Shown here piece after piece: positions 24,240 through 32,508 of a stretch of 64,000 nt of DNA; the stretch's first letter is position 1, and each line of letters begins with the position of its first letter. The translations under genes were made by a program, and so were the position numbers. Source of the DNA: Cohnella xylanilytica. GTDB taxonomy: Bacteria > Bacillota > Bacilli > Paenibacillales > Paenibacillaceae. Below the pieces are notes generated by a model. That model did not search any database, was not told where the DNA came from, and was given only the letters and a program-made list of their open reading frames with translations. Where the stretch lies: assembly GCF_014212175.1 (NCBI RefSeq), contig NZ_JACJVR010000029.1, positions 1 to 64,000 of the forward strand. The letters are read 5' to 3'.

Positions 24240-26807
24240 CTACACCTCTAACGCAAAAGAAACGGCCTGCTCTCTCGTCATTCCTCTTCCAATCGCAATG
24301 GCCTCGTTAAACGGCGCATCGCCGCATTCTAGCCTGCAGGTTCGTTTCGCCTGCTCGTAAATCCATTGAAACTGGGGCTGAGCCGCGGAGCCGAGATTGG
24401 CTCGTAATTTCTCGGAGACTCCAATCAGCGTAGCGGCCGCCCGGTATTCTCCCAGCCCGCACAACGCGCTTGCAAGCCCCTCGACTCCTCGCGCGAGGAA
24501 CCACGTTCCCGGATACGTTTGGCAGATGGCGATGCCTCTCTTGAAAAATGCCAACGCTTCTCCGGGTTTCTGCCGGTTTAACGCAATATATCCCAAGGCC
24601 CGAAGAGGTCCCGACAACTCCAAGTCGTCTTTTGCTTTCTCGAATAGCGCGGCACTTTCGACGAGCAAGGGTTCCGCCCGTTCCCACTGCTGCTGCGCCA
24701 CCAGGATGTAACTCAGAGAACCTAAGGATGACGCAAGGCTCCAATCGTCGCCTGAACTCCTGGCATGCAGCACGCTCTCTTCTGCTAGCCGAATCGCTTC
24801 GTCCGTCAAGCCCGAATGCGATGCCAGCTGAGCAAGCATGCGAAGCTGAGATGCCAAGAGCGCCGGATGACCGAGCTTGCGAGCTTCATCCGCGCTTTGT
24901 CTAGCCAGGTCTTCGGCTTCCTGGACTTCTCCCATGACCCGCAGCAGCACGCTAAGACCATGCTTCGCTTTTACCGCGTGTTCTTGAACGGAAGTTTGAC
25001 TGTGCGTCGCCAGAGCCGCACGCAGCTGCGCGGATCCTTCCTGCAAGGTCCCTTCATGCAGCCAGTAATAATAGAGGCAGGACGCCATTCGTAGTGCAGC
25101 TTCCGCCCGCGGATGATCGCAGGCTAATTTCAGCGCGGAGCGAATGTTGGCGTATTCCCGCCGAATCGCCACGAATGCGGCATCCCGGTCTCGACTGCGG
25201 AACCCCGGTTCCGCTCTTTCTACGAATCGACAGTAGTACTCGACGAAGCGGCGGATCATCCGTTCGCGTTCCTCGCCGGTGCAGTGCCTCTCCCATTGTT
25301 CGCTTCCAAATTGTTTAATCGTCTCGAGCATCGCATATCTACGCCTAGGTCCGCTACTCGCCAAATCAACAGATAGGAACGATTTATCGAATAGGCTAGC
25401 AACCAAGCTTAAAGCCTCCTGACGATCGAACCGTCCGAGCGAGGGGTTCGATTCCTCATCCGCGCAGATCTGTTCGACCGCTTCCAGCTCGAATCCTCCG
25501 GTAAAAGCACTCAGCTTCCGCAGCAGCTGCCGCTCTTGCTCCGTGAGCAGGGCGAAGCTCCATTCCAGGGTGGCTCGAAGCGATTGATGACGGGGTGCGG
25601 CCGTCCGCTTCCCGGCTGTAAGGACGGCGAACAGATCGGACAGCCGTTCGTCGAGTTGCTCGATGCTGAGCACGTTCGTCCGGGCGGCTGCCAGCTCGAT
25701 GGACAGCGGGATGCCCTCCAGACGTTTGCAGATTCGCCCGACGATCTTCACGTCCGCTTCCGATACGCGGAAGGAGGGAGATGCGGCGGCCGCGCGCTCG
25801 ATAAACAGCTGAACGGACTCGCGGGACAGAATGGCGTCATCTGACGCATGATCCCGCAGCTCATTCTCCGTGGGGAACGTGAGCGGCGGAATCCTCCATA
25901 CGCGCTCCATGCCGATGTTCAACGGCTCCTGGCTGGTGGCCAAAATAACGACCCTAGGGGAGGCCGACAACAACCGCTCGATGAGAGAAGAGCAGAACTC
26001 GATCAAGTGCTCGCAGTTGTCGAACACGAGAAGCATGCATTTGTTCCGGATATGGTTGAGCAAGGACTCGATAAGCGGCCTTTCCTTCTGTTCCTTGACG
26101 CCCAATACCGACGTGATGATTCTCAGCGCCGAGAGCGTATCCATCGCCGAAGCGAGCTCGAACAGCCACACGCCGTCGGGATAAGAAAGGCAGGCGTCCG
26201 ATGCGACCTTATACGCCAGGCGCGTCTTGCCGCTTCCCCCGGGACCTGCGAGCGTGACGAGGGGGGATTCGGCAAGATGTTGCCGAATCTCCGAGACCTG
26301 TTCGAGGCGGCCGATAAATGAGGACATTCTGCTTGGTAGATTCGTTGCTCCATATGGTGCGGCAGCACTTCGCGGCGATTCATCGGTCCTGTGCGCCGGC
26401 GAACCTGCCGATCGGATTCCGGAGTGAACGTCCGCCTCTCTACCGGCAGAAGCAGCTGCGAGAATCGCCTCGAACCATTGTTCGTCAAAAAGGGGATACC
26501 TCCGGTTGTTTCCTGACCTGTCGTCATGGAATCGACGGACCGTCTCCCAAAGCAATTGAGCCTCCTCGCGCTCGGATCCGCGAAGAAACTTTTGTTCAAC
26601 GACAAAAAGTTGAATCAGCAATTGCAGATTATGAGCGCTCGGCAGCCGTTCGCCATTTTCCCACTGCTGAATCGTCCTTATCTCCACCCCGATCCGCTTG
26701 GACAGATCGATCTGCCGCAGCTTCGCCCTTCCGGCCGGGCCCGGTCTCTGCCGCAGTTTGCGAATCATCTCTTCCGGCCATATCCGTTCCGTTTGATTAC
26801 CTGCCAT
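24240..26807 (-). CDS. Large STAND regulator: HTH, NB-ARC ATPase, helical repeats
   Basis: An 855-residue protein. Residues about 20-60 are an XRE-like helix-turn-helix (LRQIDLSKRIGVEIRTIQQWENGERLPSAHNLQLLIQLF). After a spacer comes FIGRLEQVSEIRQHL and a P-loop GPGGSGKTR (about 187-195), then VFDNCEHLIEFCSSL (Walker B) and LEGIPLSIELAAARTNVLS (GLPL-like), the NB-ARC/AfsR-type ATPase. Residues about 560-840 are TPR-like helical repeats. STAND proteins integrate a ligand signal with ATP binding. The gene is divergent from the nadB cluster, and three 10-bp direct repeats lie just before its start. Confidence 0.88.
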   Translation of the reverse strand: MAGNQTERIWPEEMIRKLRQRPGPAGRAKLRQIDLSKRIGVEIRTIQQWENGERLPSAHNLQLLIQLFVVEQKFLRGSEREEAQLLWETVRRFHDDRSGNNRRYPLFDEQWFEAILAAASAGREADVHSGIRSAGSPAHRTDESPRSAAAPYGATNLPSRMSSFIGRLEQVSEIRQHLAESPLVTLAGPGGSGKTRLAYKVASDACLSYPDGVWLFELASAMDTLSALRIITSVLGVKEQKERPLIESLLNHIRNKCMLLVFDNCEHLIEFCSSLIERLLSASPRVVILATSQEPLNIGMERVWRIPPLTFPTENELRDHASDDAILSRESVQLFIERAAAASPSFRVSEADVKIVGRICKRLEGIPLSIELAAARTNVLSIEQLDERLSDLFAVLTAGKRTAAPRHQSLRATLEWSFALLTEQERQLLRKLSAFTGGFELEAVEQICADEESNPSLGRFDRQEALSLVASLFDKSFLSVDLASSGPRRRYAMLETIKQFGSEQWERHCTGEERERMIRRFVEYYCRFVERAEPGFRSRDRDAAFVAIRREYANIRSALKLACDHPRAEAALRMASCLYYYWLHEGTLQEGSAQLRAALATHSQTSVQEHAVKAKHGLSVLLRVMGEVQEAEDLARQSADEARKLGHPALLASQLRMLAQLASHSGLTDEAIRLAEESVLHARSSGDDWSLASSLGSLSYILVAQQQWERAEPLLVESAALFEKAKDDLELSGPLRALGYIALNRQKPGEALAFFKRGIAICQTYPGTWFLARGVEGLASALCGLGEYRAAATLIGVSEKLRANLGSAAQPQFQWIYEQAKRTCRLECGDAPFNEAIAIGRGMTREQAVSFALEV

Positions 26808-26823
26808 TTATTCTCCTCCCGGT

Positions 26824-26853
26824 AACACGAACCTACACGAACTTACACGAACT
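26824..26853. repeat. Three 10-bp direct repeats (ACACGAAC) upstream of the STAND gene
   Basis: Units at 26824, 26834 and 26844 read AACACGAACC, TACACGAACT, TACACGAACT, with a degenerate fourth (GTACGAACT) at 26858-26866. A 10-base period puts all copies on one DNA face, as in sites of SARP/AfsR-like and other tandem-binding activators. Probable regulatory site of the STAND protein. Confidence 0.6.
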
Positions 26854-26974
26854 CTTCGTACGAACTCGCCTGTATTCATAGCATAGACATCATCGTGCTA
26901 AGATTCAATCATACCGAACACGCCGAGGAAGCGTGAGGAAAAGACTAAAGGAAACCGAGAAGGAGGAATGCGGC

Positions 26975-27055
26975 ATGCCATTCGTACGCATCGCATGGAT
27001 GAAGGGCAAATCGGAGGAGTATCAAAAGAATGATGTTCCCACGCTATTTGGTTGA
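26975..27055 (+). pseudogene. Tautomerase-like N-terminal remnant
   Basis: A 26-codon frame with an excellent AAGGAGGA site (26960-26967) encodes MPFVRIAWMKGKSEEYQKND, like the start of a 4-oxalocrotonate tautomerase (Pro after the initiator Met is the catalytic base), then leaves the family and stops at 27055, overlapping nadB by 26 bases. Full tautomerases have at least 60 residues. It may be a deletion scar, or now serve as a short leader that couples translation into nadB. Confidence 0.45.
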
Positions 27056-28685
27056 TTTCGATGTGCAGAAGCTCCCTCGCGTCCGGACGGATGTGATCGT
27101 CATTGGGGCGGGGATTGCCGGCTTGTTTACGGCGATTAAAGCGAGCGAGACGAAGTCGGTGGTAATGATTACGAAAAAATCGCTGCTCGACAGCAATACC
27201 CGATACTCTCAAGGCGGCATCGCGGCGGTCATCTCCGATGAAGACTCGCCGGAGTTTCATAGGCAGGACACTTTGGTTGCCGGGGCGGGTTTGTGCGACG
27301 AAGCAGCGGTTAGCGTGCTTGTGCACGAAGGGCCGGACGGCGTCCGCGACCTGATTCGGATGGGGACCGTATTTGACGAGGAGAACGGCGAATTGGCCTT
27401 GGCGAAAGAAGGGGCACACAGCCATCGACGTATCCTGCATGCCCATGGGGATGCGACGGGGGCGGAAATCGTGCGCTCGCTGTCGGAACGAACGAAGCAG
27501 GACCCGAACATCGAGCTGTGGGATGACCATTATGCGATCGATCTGTTGACCGACAACGGCGAATGCCGCGGCGCGCTTGTGCAGAAGCCGGATGGGACAC
27601 GAGTCGTGGTGGAGGCGGACGCCACGATTCTCTGCTCCGGAGGGGCTGGACAACTGTTCCGCTATACGACGAATCCGGACATTGCTACGGGCGACGGCAT
27701 TGCGATCGCGCTCCGGGCCGGTGCGGAAATTCGCGACGTCGAATTTGTCCAGTTCCACCCGACCGCCTTGTGCTATCCGGGCGCGCCGCGGTTTCTGATA
27801 TCCGAGGCGGTGCGCGGCGAGGGTGCGATCCTGCGCAACACGAAGGGCGAGCGCTTCATGGCCCGATATCACGAGCAGCTTGAACTGGCTCCGCGCGATG
27901 TTGTAGCGAGAGCTATTCTCGACGAGATGGAAGCAACGAAGTCGACGTTTGTCTACATGGACATTACGCATGAATCGGAAGAATTCGTCAAGCGCCGCTT
28001 TCCAACCATCTACGACTTCTGTCTGACATATGGGCTCGATCTGTCCACGGACTGGATCCCGGTTGCACCGGCGGCGCACTACATGATGGGCGGCGTCAAG
28101 ACGGATCTGCATGGGGAGACAGCGGTGAAACGGTTGTTCGCCTGCGGCGAAGTGTCGTCGACTGGCGTGCACGGGGGGAATCGGCTGGGCAGCAATTCGC
28201 TGTCGGAGGCGATTGTGTTCGGCCGCCGCATTATCGAGCGGATCGCCGCGCTGCCGCCGCTGGACCAGAGGATGCAGCAGCTCTGCGCGACGACGCACCG
28301 GCAAGAGCCTCCGCGGCAGTCGATTGCGGAAAAGCGGCTGAAGCTGCAAAAAATCATGCTGCGCGAAGCCGGTATAAGGCGCGATGCGAAGGGGCTTCAA
28401 CGCGGATTGGACGAGCTGAAGCGGCAAGTCGCGTTCTTTGACGGGGCATTAACGAAGCAGGAAGAATATGAATTTGCCAATTTGCTTACTTGCGCGTTGC
28501 TAACTACGAGAGCCGCTCTGCGACGCGAAGAGAGCCGCGGCTCACATTATCGGATCGATTACCCGAAGCGTGACGACGACCGCTGGATATGCCACATCGT
28601 CTTTCGGTTAACGCACGAGGGACAGTTGGAGGAGAGCATTCAAGCGGCTGGAGCCGAACCGCGAACGGATACGCCGCAGGTTTGA
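27030..28685 (+). CDS. nadB: L-aspartate oxidase
   Basis: A 551-residue FAD enzyme that oxidises L-aspartate to iminoaspartate, the first step of de novo NAD synthesis. FAD loop GAGIAG (26-31), SNTRYSQGGIAAV, and active-site blocks FVQFHPTALCYPGAPRFLISEAVRGEGAILRN, PAAHYMMGGVKTDLHG, GEVSSTGVHGGNRLGSNSLSEAIVFG fit NadB rather than fumarate reductase. The C-terminal helical domain is present. GGAGGAG at 27012-27018 precedes the ATG. The usual nadA and nadC neighbours are absent, so either they lie elsewhere or this copy serves another purpose. Confidence 0.9.
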   Translation: MMFPRYLVDFDVQKLPRVRTDVIVIGAGIAGLFTAIKASETKSVVMITKKSLLDSNTRYSQGGIAAVISDEDSPEFHRQDTLVAGAGLCDEAAVSVLVHEGPDGVRDLIRMGTVFDEENGELALAKEGAHSHRRILHAHGDATGAEIVRSLSERTKQDPNIELWDDHYAIDLLTDNGECRGALVQKPDGTRVVVEADATILCSGGAGQLFRYTTNPDIATGDGIAIALRAGAEIRDVEFVQFHPTALCYPGAPRFLISEAVRGEGAILRNTKGERFMARYHEQLELAPRDVVARAILDEMEATKSTFVYMDITHESEEFVKRRFPTIYDFCLTYGLDLSTDWIPVAPAAHYMMGGVKTDLHGETAVKRLFACGEVSSTGVHGGNRLGSNSLSEAIVFGRRIIERIAALPPLDQRMQQLCATTHRQEPPRQSIAEKRLKLQKIMLREAGIRRDAKGLQRGLDELKRQVAFFDGALTKQEEYEFANLLTCALLTTRAALRREESRGSHYRIDYPKRDDDRWICHIVFRLTHEGQLEESIQAAGAEPRTDTPQV

Positions 28686-28814
28686 GCCGCGGCGGGGCGG
28701 AGTCGATGGAGCAGCTGATTGAGGTCGTTGCAGTCACTGACTGGGCGTAACGGCCTGAACTTACCGGTTTCAACGATCAAACCATACGATTATTACGGAA
28801 GCGAGGGAATGTAC

Positions 28815-29132
28815 ATGTTATACGAGCTGCGCATTTATACGATTCTTGAAGGGAGAATGGATGCGATTCAGCAGCGATTCGAGCGCCACACGCTCGGTAT
28901 TTTCGAACGGCTGGGTATAAAAGTGGCCGATTTGTGGATCGATCAGACGGGGCATCCCAAGCTGTACTACGTGATTGAATACAAGAATATGGAAGATCGG
29001 CAGTTGAAGTGGGGCACGTTTGTGCAAGATCCGGAATGGGTCGAGGTGAAGCGCAAGTCCGAGGAAAGCGGCCCGATCATAGAGAAGATAGAGGAAATAT
29101 TTATGAGACGGGCCGAATTTTTTAGGCGTTAA
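28815..29132 (+). CDS. NIPSNAP-family protein
   Basis: A 105-residue ferredoxin-like dimeric protein of the NIPSNAP group: MLYELRIYTILEGRMDAIQQRFERHTLGIFERLGIKVADLWIDQ...LYYVIEYKNMEDRQLKWGTFVQDPEWVEVKRKSEE. Bacterial members sit in catabolic gene clusters, with no settled reaction. The ATG at 28815 has GAGGG at 7 bases; that at 28809 is too near the site. It follows nadB by 129 bases and is probably cotranscribed. A strong terminator follows. Confidence 0.85.
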   Translation: MLYELRIYTILEGRMDAIQQRFERHTLGIFERLGIKVADLWIDQTGHPKLYYVIEYKNMEDRQLKWGTFVQDPEWVEVKRKSEESGPIIEKIEEIFMRRAEFFRR

Positions 29133-29162
29133 CGTCGCTTGTCCTAGCAGTGGATATATTTG

Positions 29163-29203
29163 AACGAAGCCCAGCGGCAAAGGCTAGCCGCCGGGCTTCG
29201 TTT
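29163..29203 (+). terminator. Intrinsic terminator of the nadB-NIPSNAP operon
   Basis: AACGAAGCCC pairs with GGGCTTCGTTT, with inner GCGGC/GCCGC, ending in TTTC and T-rich sequence. Confidence 0.85.
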
Positions 29204-29549
29204 CATTTAAGCTCCCTTTCGACAGCAATTGTCAGATTAATCACCGTCTTGCGCGGCTTGCTCCGCTTCATGAAGTTCCGCTCGCTCCGACCGGGCGATG
29301 AAGACCAGGGTTCTCAGCACTCCGCATACCTGTTCACAAATCGCCGCCGCGCATATGTTTACGATTGACTCGAGATGCTTGGAGTGGTTTAAGTTGCGCA
29401 ATCACTTGTGATACGGTTCAGCATATCATCACTTAGGCGAAATTCTGCGCCGCGGCGCTTTACATTTCGCCTTTTGTAATATTTGCACGGCGTATCATAC
29501 GCAAGGTGAGATCACTTGGGTTAGGTTCACTGTATCATCAAAAAAAACG
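29204..29549. other. Gene-free stretch rich in palindromes
   Basis: No convincing gene. It holds ATCAC-TT-GTGAT (29401-29412), a terminator-like hairpin GGCGAAA...TTTCGCC followed by TTTT (29436-29475) that encloses the 12-bp palindrome GCGCCGCGGCGC (29447-29458), GCGTAT-C-ATACGC (29490-29502), and a near palindrome at 29503-29518. Several carry a GTATCAT or ATCACTT element. Purpose unknown: operators, a small RNA, or remains of a recombined junction. Confidence 0.45.
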
Positions 29550-29573
29550 AAAGACGCCCTATCAGACGTCTTT
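29550..29573 (-). terminator. Terminator of the TetR gene
   Basis: On the minus strand AAAGACG, a 10-base loop and CGTCTTT lead into a run of T (complement of 29540-29547), 50 bases past the TetR stop. Confidence 0.7.
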
Positions 29574-29623
29574 TGCAATTCAACTTTTGTAATGAAATTT
29601 TGGCGGGCTCCGAGAAAAGCCCC

Positions 29624-30208
29624 TCACCGCGACTGTCGCGACTGGAGATCGCGTATGAAGTCCTCGGCCAGTTGCCGCGGGACAAGCTGAACGGGATCGC
29701 GTCCGCTCAGAATCCAGAAGAAGCTCGGGCCGATCAGCAAGGCGGTGGCCTGATCGAGAGGGACTGGCAGCGTGTCCTTCCCGAGCGCACGCTCGATCAC
29801 GACCCGTGCGCTGTCACCGAGCGGATCCTTCGCGGAGAGCAGCTCCGCCACGGCGGAATCGTGCTGCGCTTCGCCGAGGAGCGCCCGATAGGCAGCGCCT
29901 GCCGGTGAGTGCGCTAGAAAGCGCACAAGAGCTTCCAGGTAGGCCGCGAGGTCGTCCAAGGGATCCCCTGTCAGGCTAGTCGCTAGTTCCTCCTCCGCAT
30001 CGGCCGCGCTGGCCTCGAACAGAATCTCCGCTTTATGGGACCACCAACGATACACGGTCTGCCGGGATACTCCAGCCTTCTCGGAGATGCCCTTCATCGT
30101 CATTGCCGCATAACCGACCTCGACCAAGAGATCGTCAGCCGCATTCAGAATAGCCGCCCTCGCTTGCTCGCTTCGGGGCCGACCGCCATGATAGTGTGCT
30201 TTGTCCAT
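29624..30208 (-). CDS. TetR/AcrR-family regulator
   Basis: About 194 residues. HTH: RSEQARAAILNAADDLLVEVGYAAMTMKGISEKAGVSRQTVYRWWSHKAEILFEA, with the TVYRWW form common in actinobacterial TetR proteins, and a C-terminal TetR_C_11-like domain (FLAHSPAGAAYRALLGEAQHDSAVAELL...ALGKDTLPVPLDQATALLIGPSFFWIL). Start 30208 has AGAGG at 8 bases. It is divergent from the DUF3500 gene; GACAC/GTGTC palindromes at that promoter and at the epimerase promoter are its likely sites. Confidence 0.9.
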   Translation of the reverse strand: MDKAHYHGGRPRSEQARAAILNAADDLLVEVGYAAMTMKGISEKAGVSRQTVYRWWSHKAEILFEASAADAEEELATSLTGDPLDDLAAYLEALVRFLAHSPAGAAYRALLGEAQHDSAVAELLSAKDPLGDSARVVIERALGKDTLPVPLDQATALLIGPSFFWILSGRDPVQLVPRQLAEDFIRDLQSRQSR

Positions 30209-30267
30209 ATTCATGCCTCTACTATACATGGAGATCGTGCTCCTTGTCTATTTTAGCCAGATATGTG

Positions 30268-30278
30268 GACACTGTGTC
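30268..30278. promoter_or_regulatory. GACAC-T-GTGTC palindrome (putative TetR operator)
   Basis: A perfect odd palindrome in the gap between TetR and DUF3500, followed by TCGT and, nearby, GTGT-T-ACAC (30285-30293). The string ACAC-N-GTGTCTCGT is repeated before the epimerase gene at 31490-31503. Confidence 0.6.
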
Positions 30279-30412
30279 TCGTATGTGTTACACTTTCGGC
30301 ACACGGTGACTCGAAATCCAGGCAAGGCCGCATCGGTCGTCTTCGTGCCCGTTTGGTCGCCTGCTATTTCAATCGATGCCCTATGAGGGCCAGGAAGGAG
30401 ATTACAATCAAC

Positions 30413-31414
30413 ATGAGCCTATTTACGACTTATGTGTCTAGCGCGTCCAATTGCCCTTCAACCCCGTGCGGCAAGATCGTCGAACTCGCGAAAGCGTTCG
30501 CGGCTACGCTCTCTAAGGACCAACTCCGTGATTTGAACCAGAAATACTCGCGGAGGAACGCCGTGAACTGGTCGAATTTCCCCCAGGCATCGCTAGGTCG
30601 TCGCGGGCGTCGCGGCCTGCGGCTCGGCACGCTCACGACAGTGCAATGGGCGGCGCTTAACGCTCTTCTCGCGGCAGCCACCGGTTCCTCCAAGAACAAC
30701 GGCTATGATGAGATCCAGCAGATCCTTAACGCCGACGACTATCTCCGCGATCACGGCGGGGGACAAGACTACGGGCGGGAGAACTTTTACGTCGCCTTCC
30801 TTGGTACGCCATCGGATTCGGGGACGTGGGAGCTGCAATTCGGCGGACATCATCTTGCCGTCGCCAATACCTACGCGGGAGGTGTTCTCGCCGGCGCGAC
30901 GCCCTCGTTCCGCGGCATAGAGCCCTTCACGGCCTTCGAGTACAACGGCGTTAGCAATCAGCCTCAGCAGTTGGCCCACAGAGCCTTCGCGGCGCTGCTC
31001 GGTTCCTTCGGCGACGACCAGTTAGCCGCAGCCAGGCTTCGCGGCAAGTACCGCGATATCTTGCTGGGGCCGGGCAAAGACGGATCATTCCCGCTCACTC
31101 CCGTCGGCGTTCGGGGCTCCGCGTTGCGCGAGGACCAGCGGACCCTGCTGCTTGCGGCGATCGGGACGTACGTCGGTAGCATCGACGACAATAACGCCGC
31201 TCGAATTCTCGCCGGCTATGAGAGAGAGCTCGATTCCACGTACGTCGGATATTCAGGCTCCACCTCCTTGAGCCGTCCGAGGGACTACATCCGCATCGAC
31301 GGCCCGTCCGTGTGGATCGAGTTCTCGATGCGCAGCGGCATCATCTTCTCCGATCCTCATCCGCACGCCGTGTGGCGCGACAAGATTACGGACTATGGCG
31401 GAATCGCCCCTTAA
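30413..31414 (+). CDS. DUF3500-family protein
   Basis: A 333-residue cytoplasmic-looking protein of family DUF3500, function unknown. Family marks are WSNFPQASLGRRGRRGLRLGTLTTVQWAALNALLAAATG, NADDYL, the strand block ENFYVAFLGTPSDSGTWELQFGGHHLAVANTY with the conserved GGHH pair, and the C-terminal YIRIDGPSVWIEFSMRSGIIFSDPHPHAVWRDKITDYGG. The His pairs suggest a metal-dependent enzyme. The ATG at 30413 follows AAGGAG; upstream frame to 30263 crosses the operator. GC-rich codon use, shared with the two genes after it. Confidence 0.8.
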   Translation: MSLFTTYVSSASNCPSTPCGKIVELAKAFAATLSKDQLRDLNQKYSRRNAVNWSNFPQASLGRRGRRGLRLGTLTTVQWAALNALLAAATGSSKNNGYDEIQQILNADDYLRDHGGGQDYGRENFYVAFLGTPSDSGTWELQFGGHHLAVANTYAGGVLAGATPSFRGIEPFTAFEYNGVSNQPQQLAHRAFAALLGSFGDDQLAAARLRGKYRDILLGPGKDGSFPLTPVGVRGSALREDQRTLLLAAIGTYVGSIDDNNAARILAGYERELDSTYVGYSGSTSLSRPRDYIRIDGPSVWIEFSMRSGIIFSDPHPHAVWRDKITDYGGIAP

Positions 31415-31455
31415 TCCAAACCTGGCACCGTTTTTCCTGCTTCAAAAATAATTAC

Positions 31456-31503
31456 TAGACACAATGTATCGATTCTAGTATATTGATTTACACGGTGTCT
31501 CGT
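31456..31503 (+). promoter_or_regulatory. Epimerase-MFS promoter flanked by GACAC/GTGTC sites
   Basis: TAGACA (31456-31461), 17 bases, TATATT (31479-31484). GACAC-AAT-GTATC (31458-31470) overlaps the -35 and ACAC-G-GTGTCTCG (31490-31502) covers the transcription start, matching the site at 30268-30282. Suggests repression of both transcripts by one TetR protein. Confidence 0.65.
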
Positions 31504-31602
31504 TATTGTGAAGAGGCAGACGTCGTCTTTCATCCTGACGATACGAGGAACCGCAAAAATAATAGGTGCAGCCTGCAGAAGGGCTGCAAGGAGGATATTC
31601 AG

Positions 31603-32508
31603 ATGAAAGTATTTGTCACTGGAGCAACAGGGTGGATCGGATCGGCCACCGTCGATGAGCTGCTGAGAGCGGGTCACAAGGTCGTCGGACTGGCTCGGTC
31701 GGACGGTTCTGCAGCGTCTCTCGAGGCGAAGGGCGCGACGGCTCTGCGCGGGGATCTCGACGACCTCGACTCTCTTCGCCGCGGAGCGGCCGAGGCCGAG
31801 GCTGTCGTCCACCTGGCGAACAAGCACGACTGGGCGAATCCGTCGGAGTCGGATCGCGCCGAAAGGGCCGCAGTCGAGACTCTCGCCGAAGCCCTCGTCG
31901 GTACCGACCGGCCGTTCGTGGTCGCCAATGGCATGTCCGGTCTGGTTCAGGGGCGATCGGTATTGGAGACGGACCCGTCGCCAGCTGTGGGTCCGAACTC
32001 TGCCCGGGGCGGCGCAGAGAATCTCGCTCTCGACTATGTCGGTCGCGGAGTGCGAACCATCATCGCCCGGTTCGCGCCGACGGTTCACGGGGCCGGAGAC
32101 TGGGGCTTCATCAACTTCCTGGTGAACGCCGCGCGTAAGCAGGGTGTGTCCGGGTACATCGGGGACGGCTCCAACGCTTGGTCCGCGGTACACCGTTCCG
32201 ATGCCGCCAAGCTCATCCGACTCGGACTCGAGAAGGCGCCCGCCGGATCGCGCCTGCATGCGGTCGCGGAGGAGGCTGTCTCCACCCGGACGATTGCCGA
32301 AGCCATCGGTCGCATCCTCGGCATCCCAGTAATATCGGTCGCACACGAGAATGCCACTGCTCACTTTGGATTTGTCGGCAGCTTCTTCAAGCTTTCCATG
32401 ACCGGCTCCAGTGAGAGCACCCGCCAACTACTCGCTTGGGAGCCTTCCGGGCCGACACTGGTGAATGACATCATGGCTGGCGCGTACACAGAGGCAGGAC
32501 ACAAATGA
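31603..32508 (+). CDS. NAD(P)-dependent epimerase/dehydratase-family protein
   Basis: An extended SDR of 301 residues starting MKVFVTGATGWIGSATVDELLRAGHKVVGLARSD, with the TGxxGxxG loop. RGDLDDLDSLRRGAAEAEAVVHLA and NSARGGAENLALDYVGRGVRTIIARFAPTVHG follow the family; the usual YxxxK is not evident (position occupied by ...NSARGGAEN), as in many of these actinobacterial-type proteins, so catalysis is uncertain. AAGGAGG at 31588-31594 sets the start. The stop overlaps the MFS start (ATGA), so the two are translationally coupled. Confidence 0.85.
   Translation: MKVFVTGATGWIGSATVDELLRAGHKVVGLARSDGSAASLEAKGATALRGDLDDLDSLRRGAAEAEAVVHLANKHDWANPSESDRAERAAVETLAEALVGTDRPFVVANGMSGLVQGRSVLETDPSPAVGPNSARGGAENLALDYVGRGVRTIIARFAPTVHGAGDWGFINFLVNAARKQGVSGYIGDGSNAWSAVHRSDAAKLIRLGLEKAPAGSRLHAVAEEAVSTRTIAEAIGRILGIPVISVAHENATAHFGFVGSFFKLSMTGSSESTRQLLAWEPSGPTLVNDIMAGAYTEAGHK

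Noticed and set aside
26898..28427. Long antisense frame of about 500 codons opposite nadB.
   Set aside because: It is a high-GC shadow: composition is Arg/His/Pro-rich with no domain, while nadB is a full, conserved gene.
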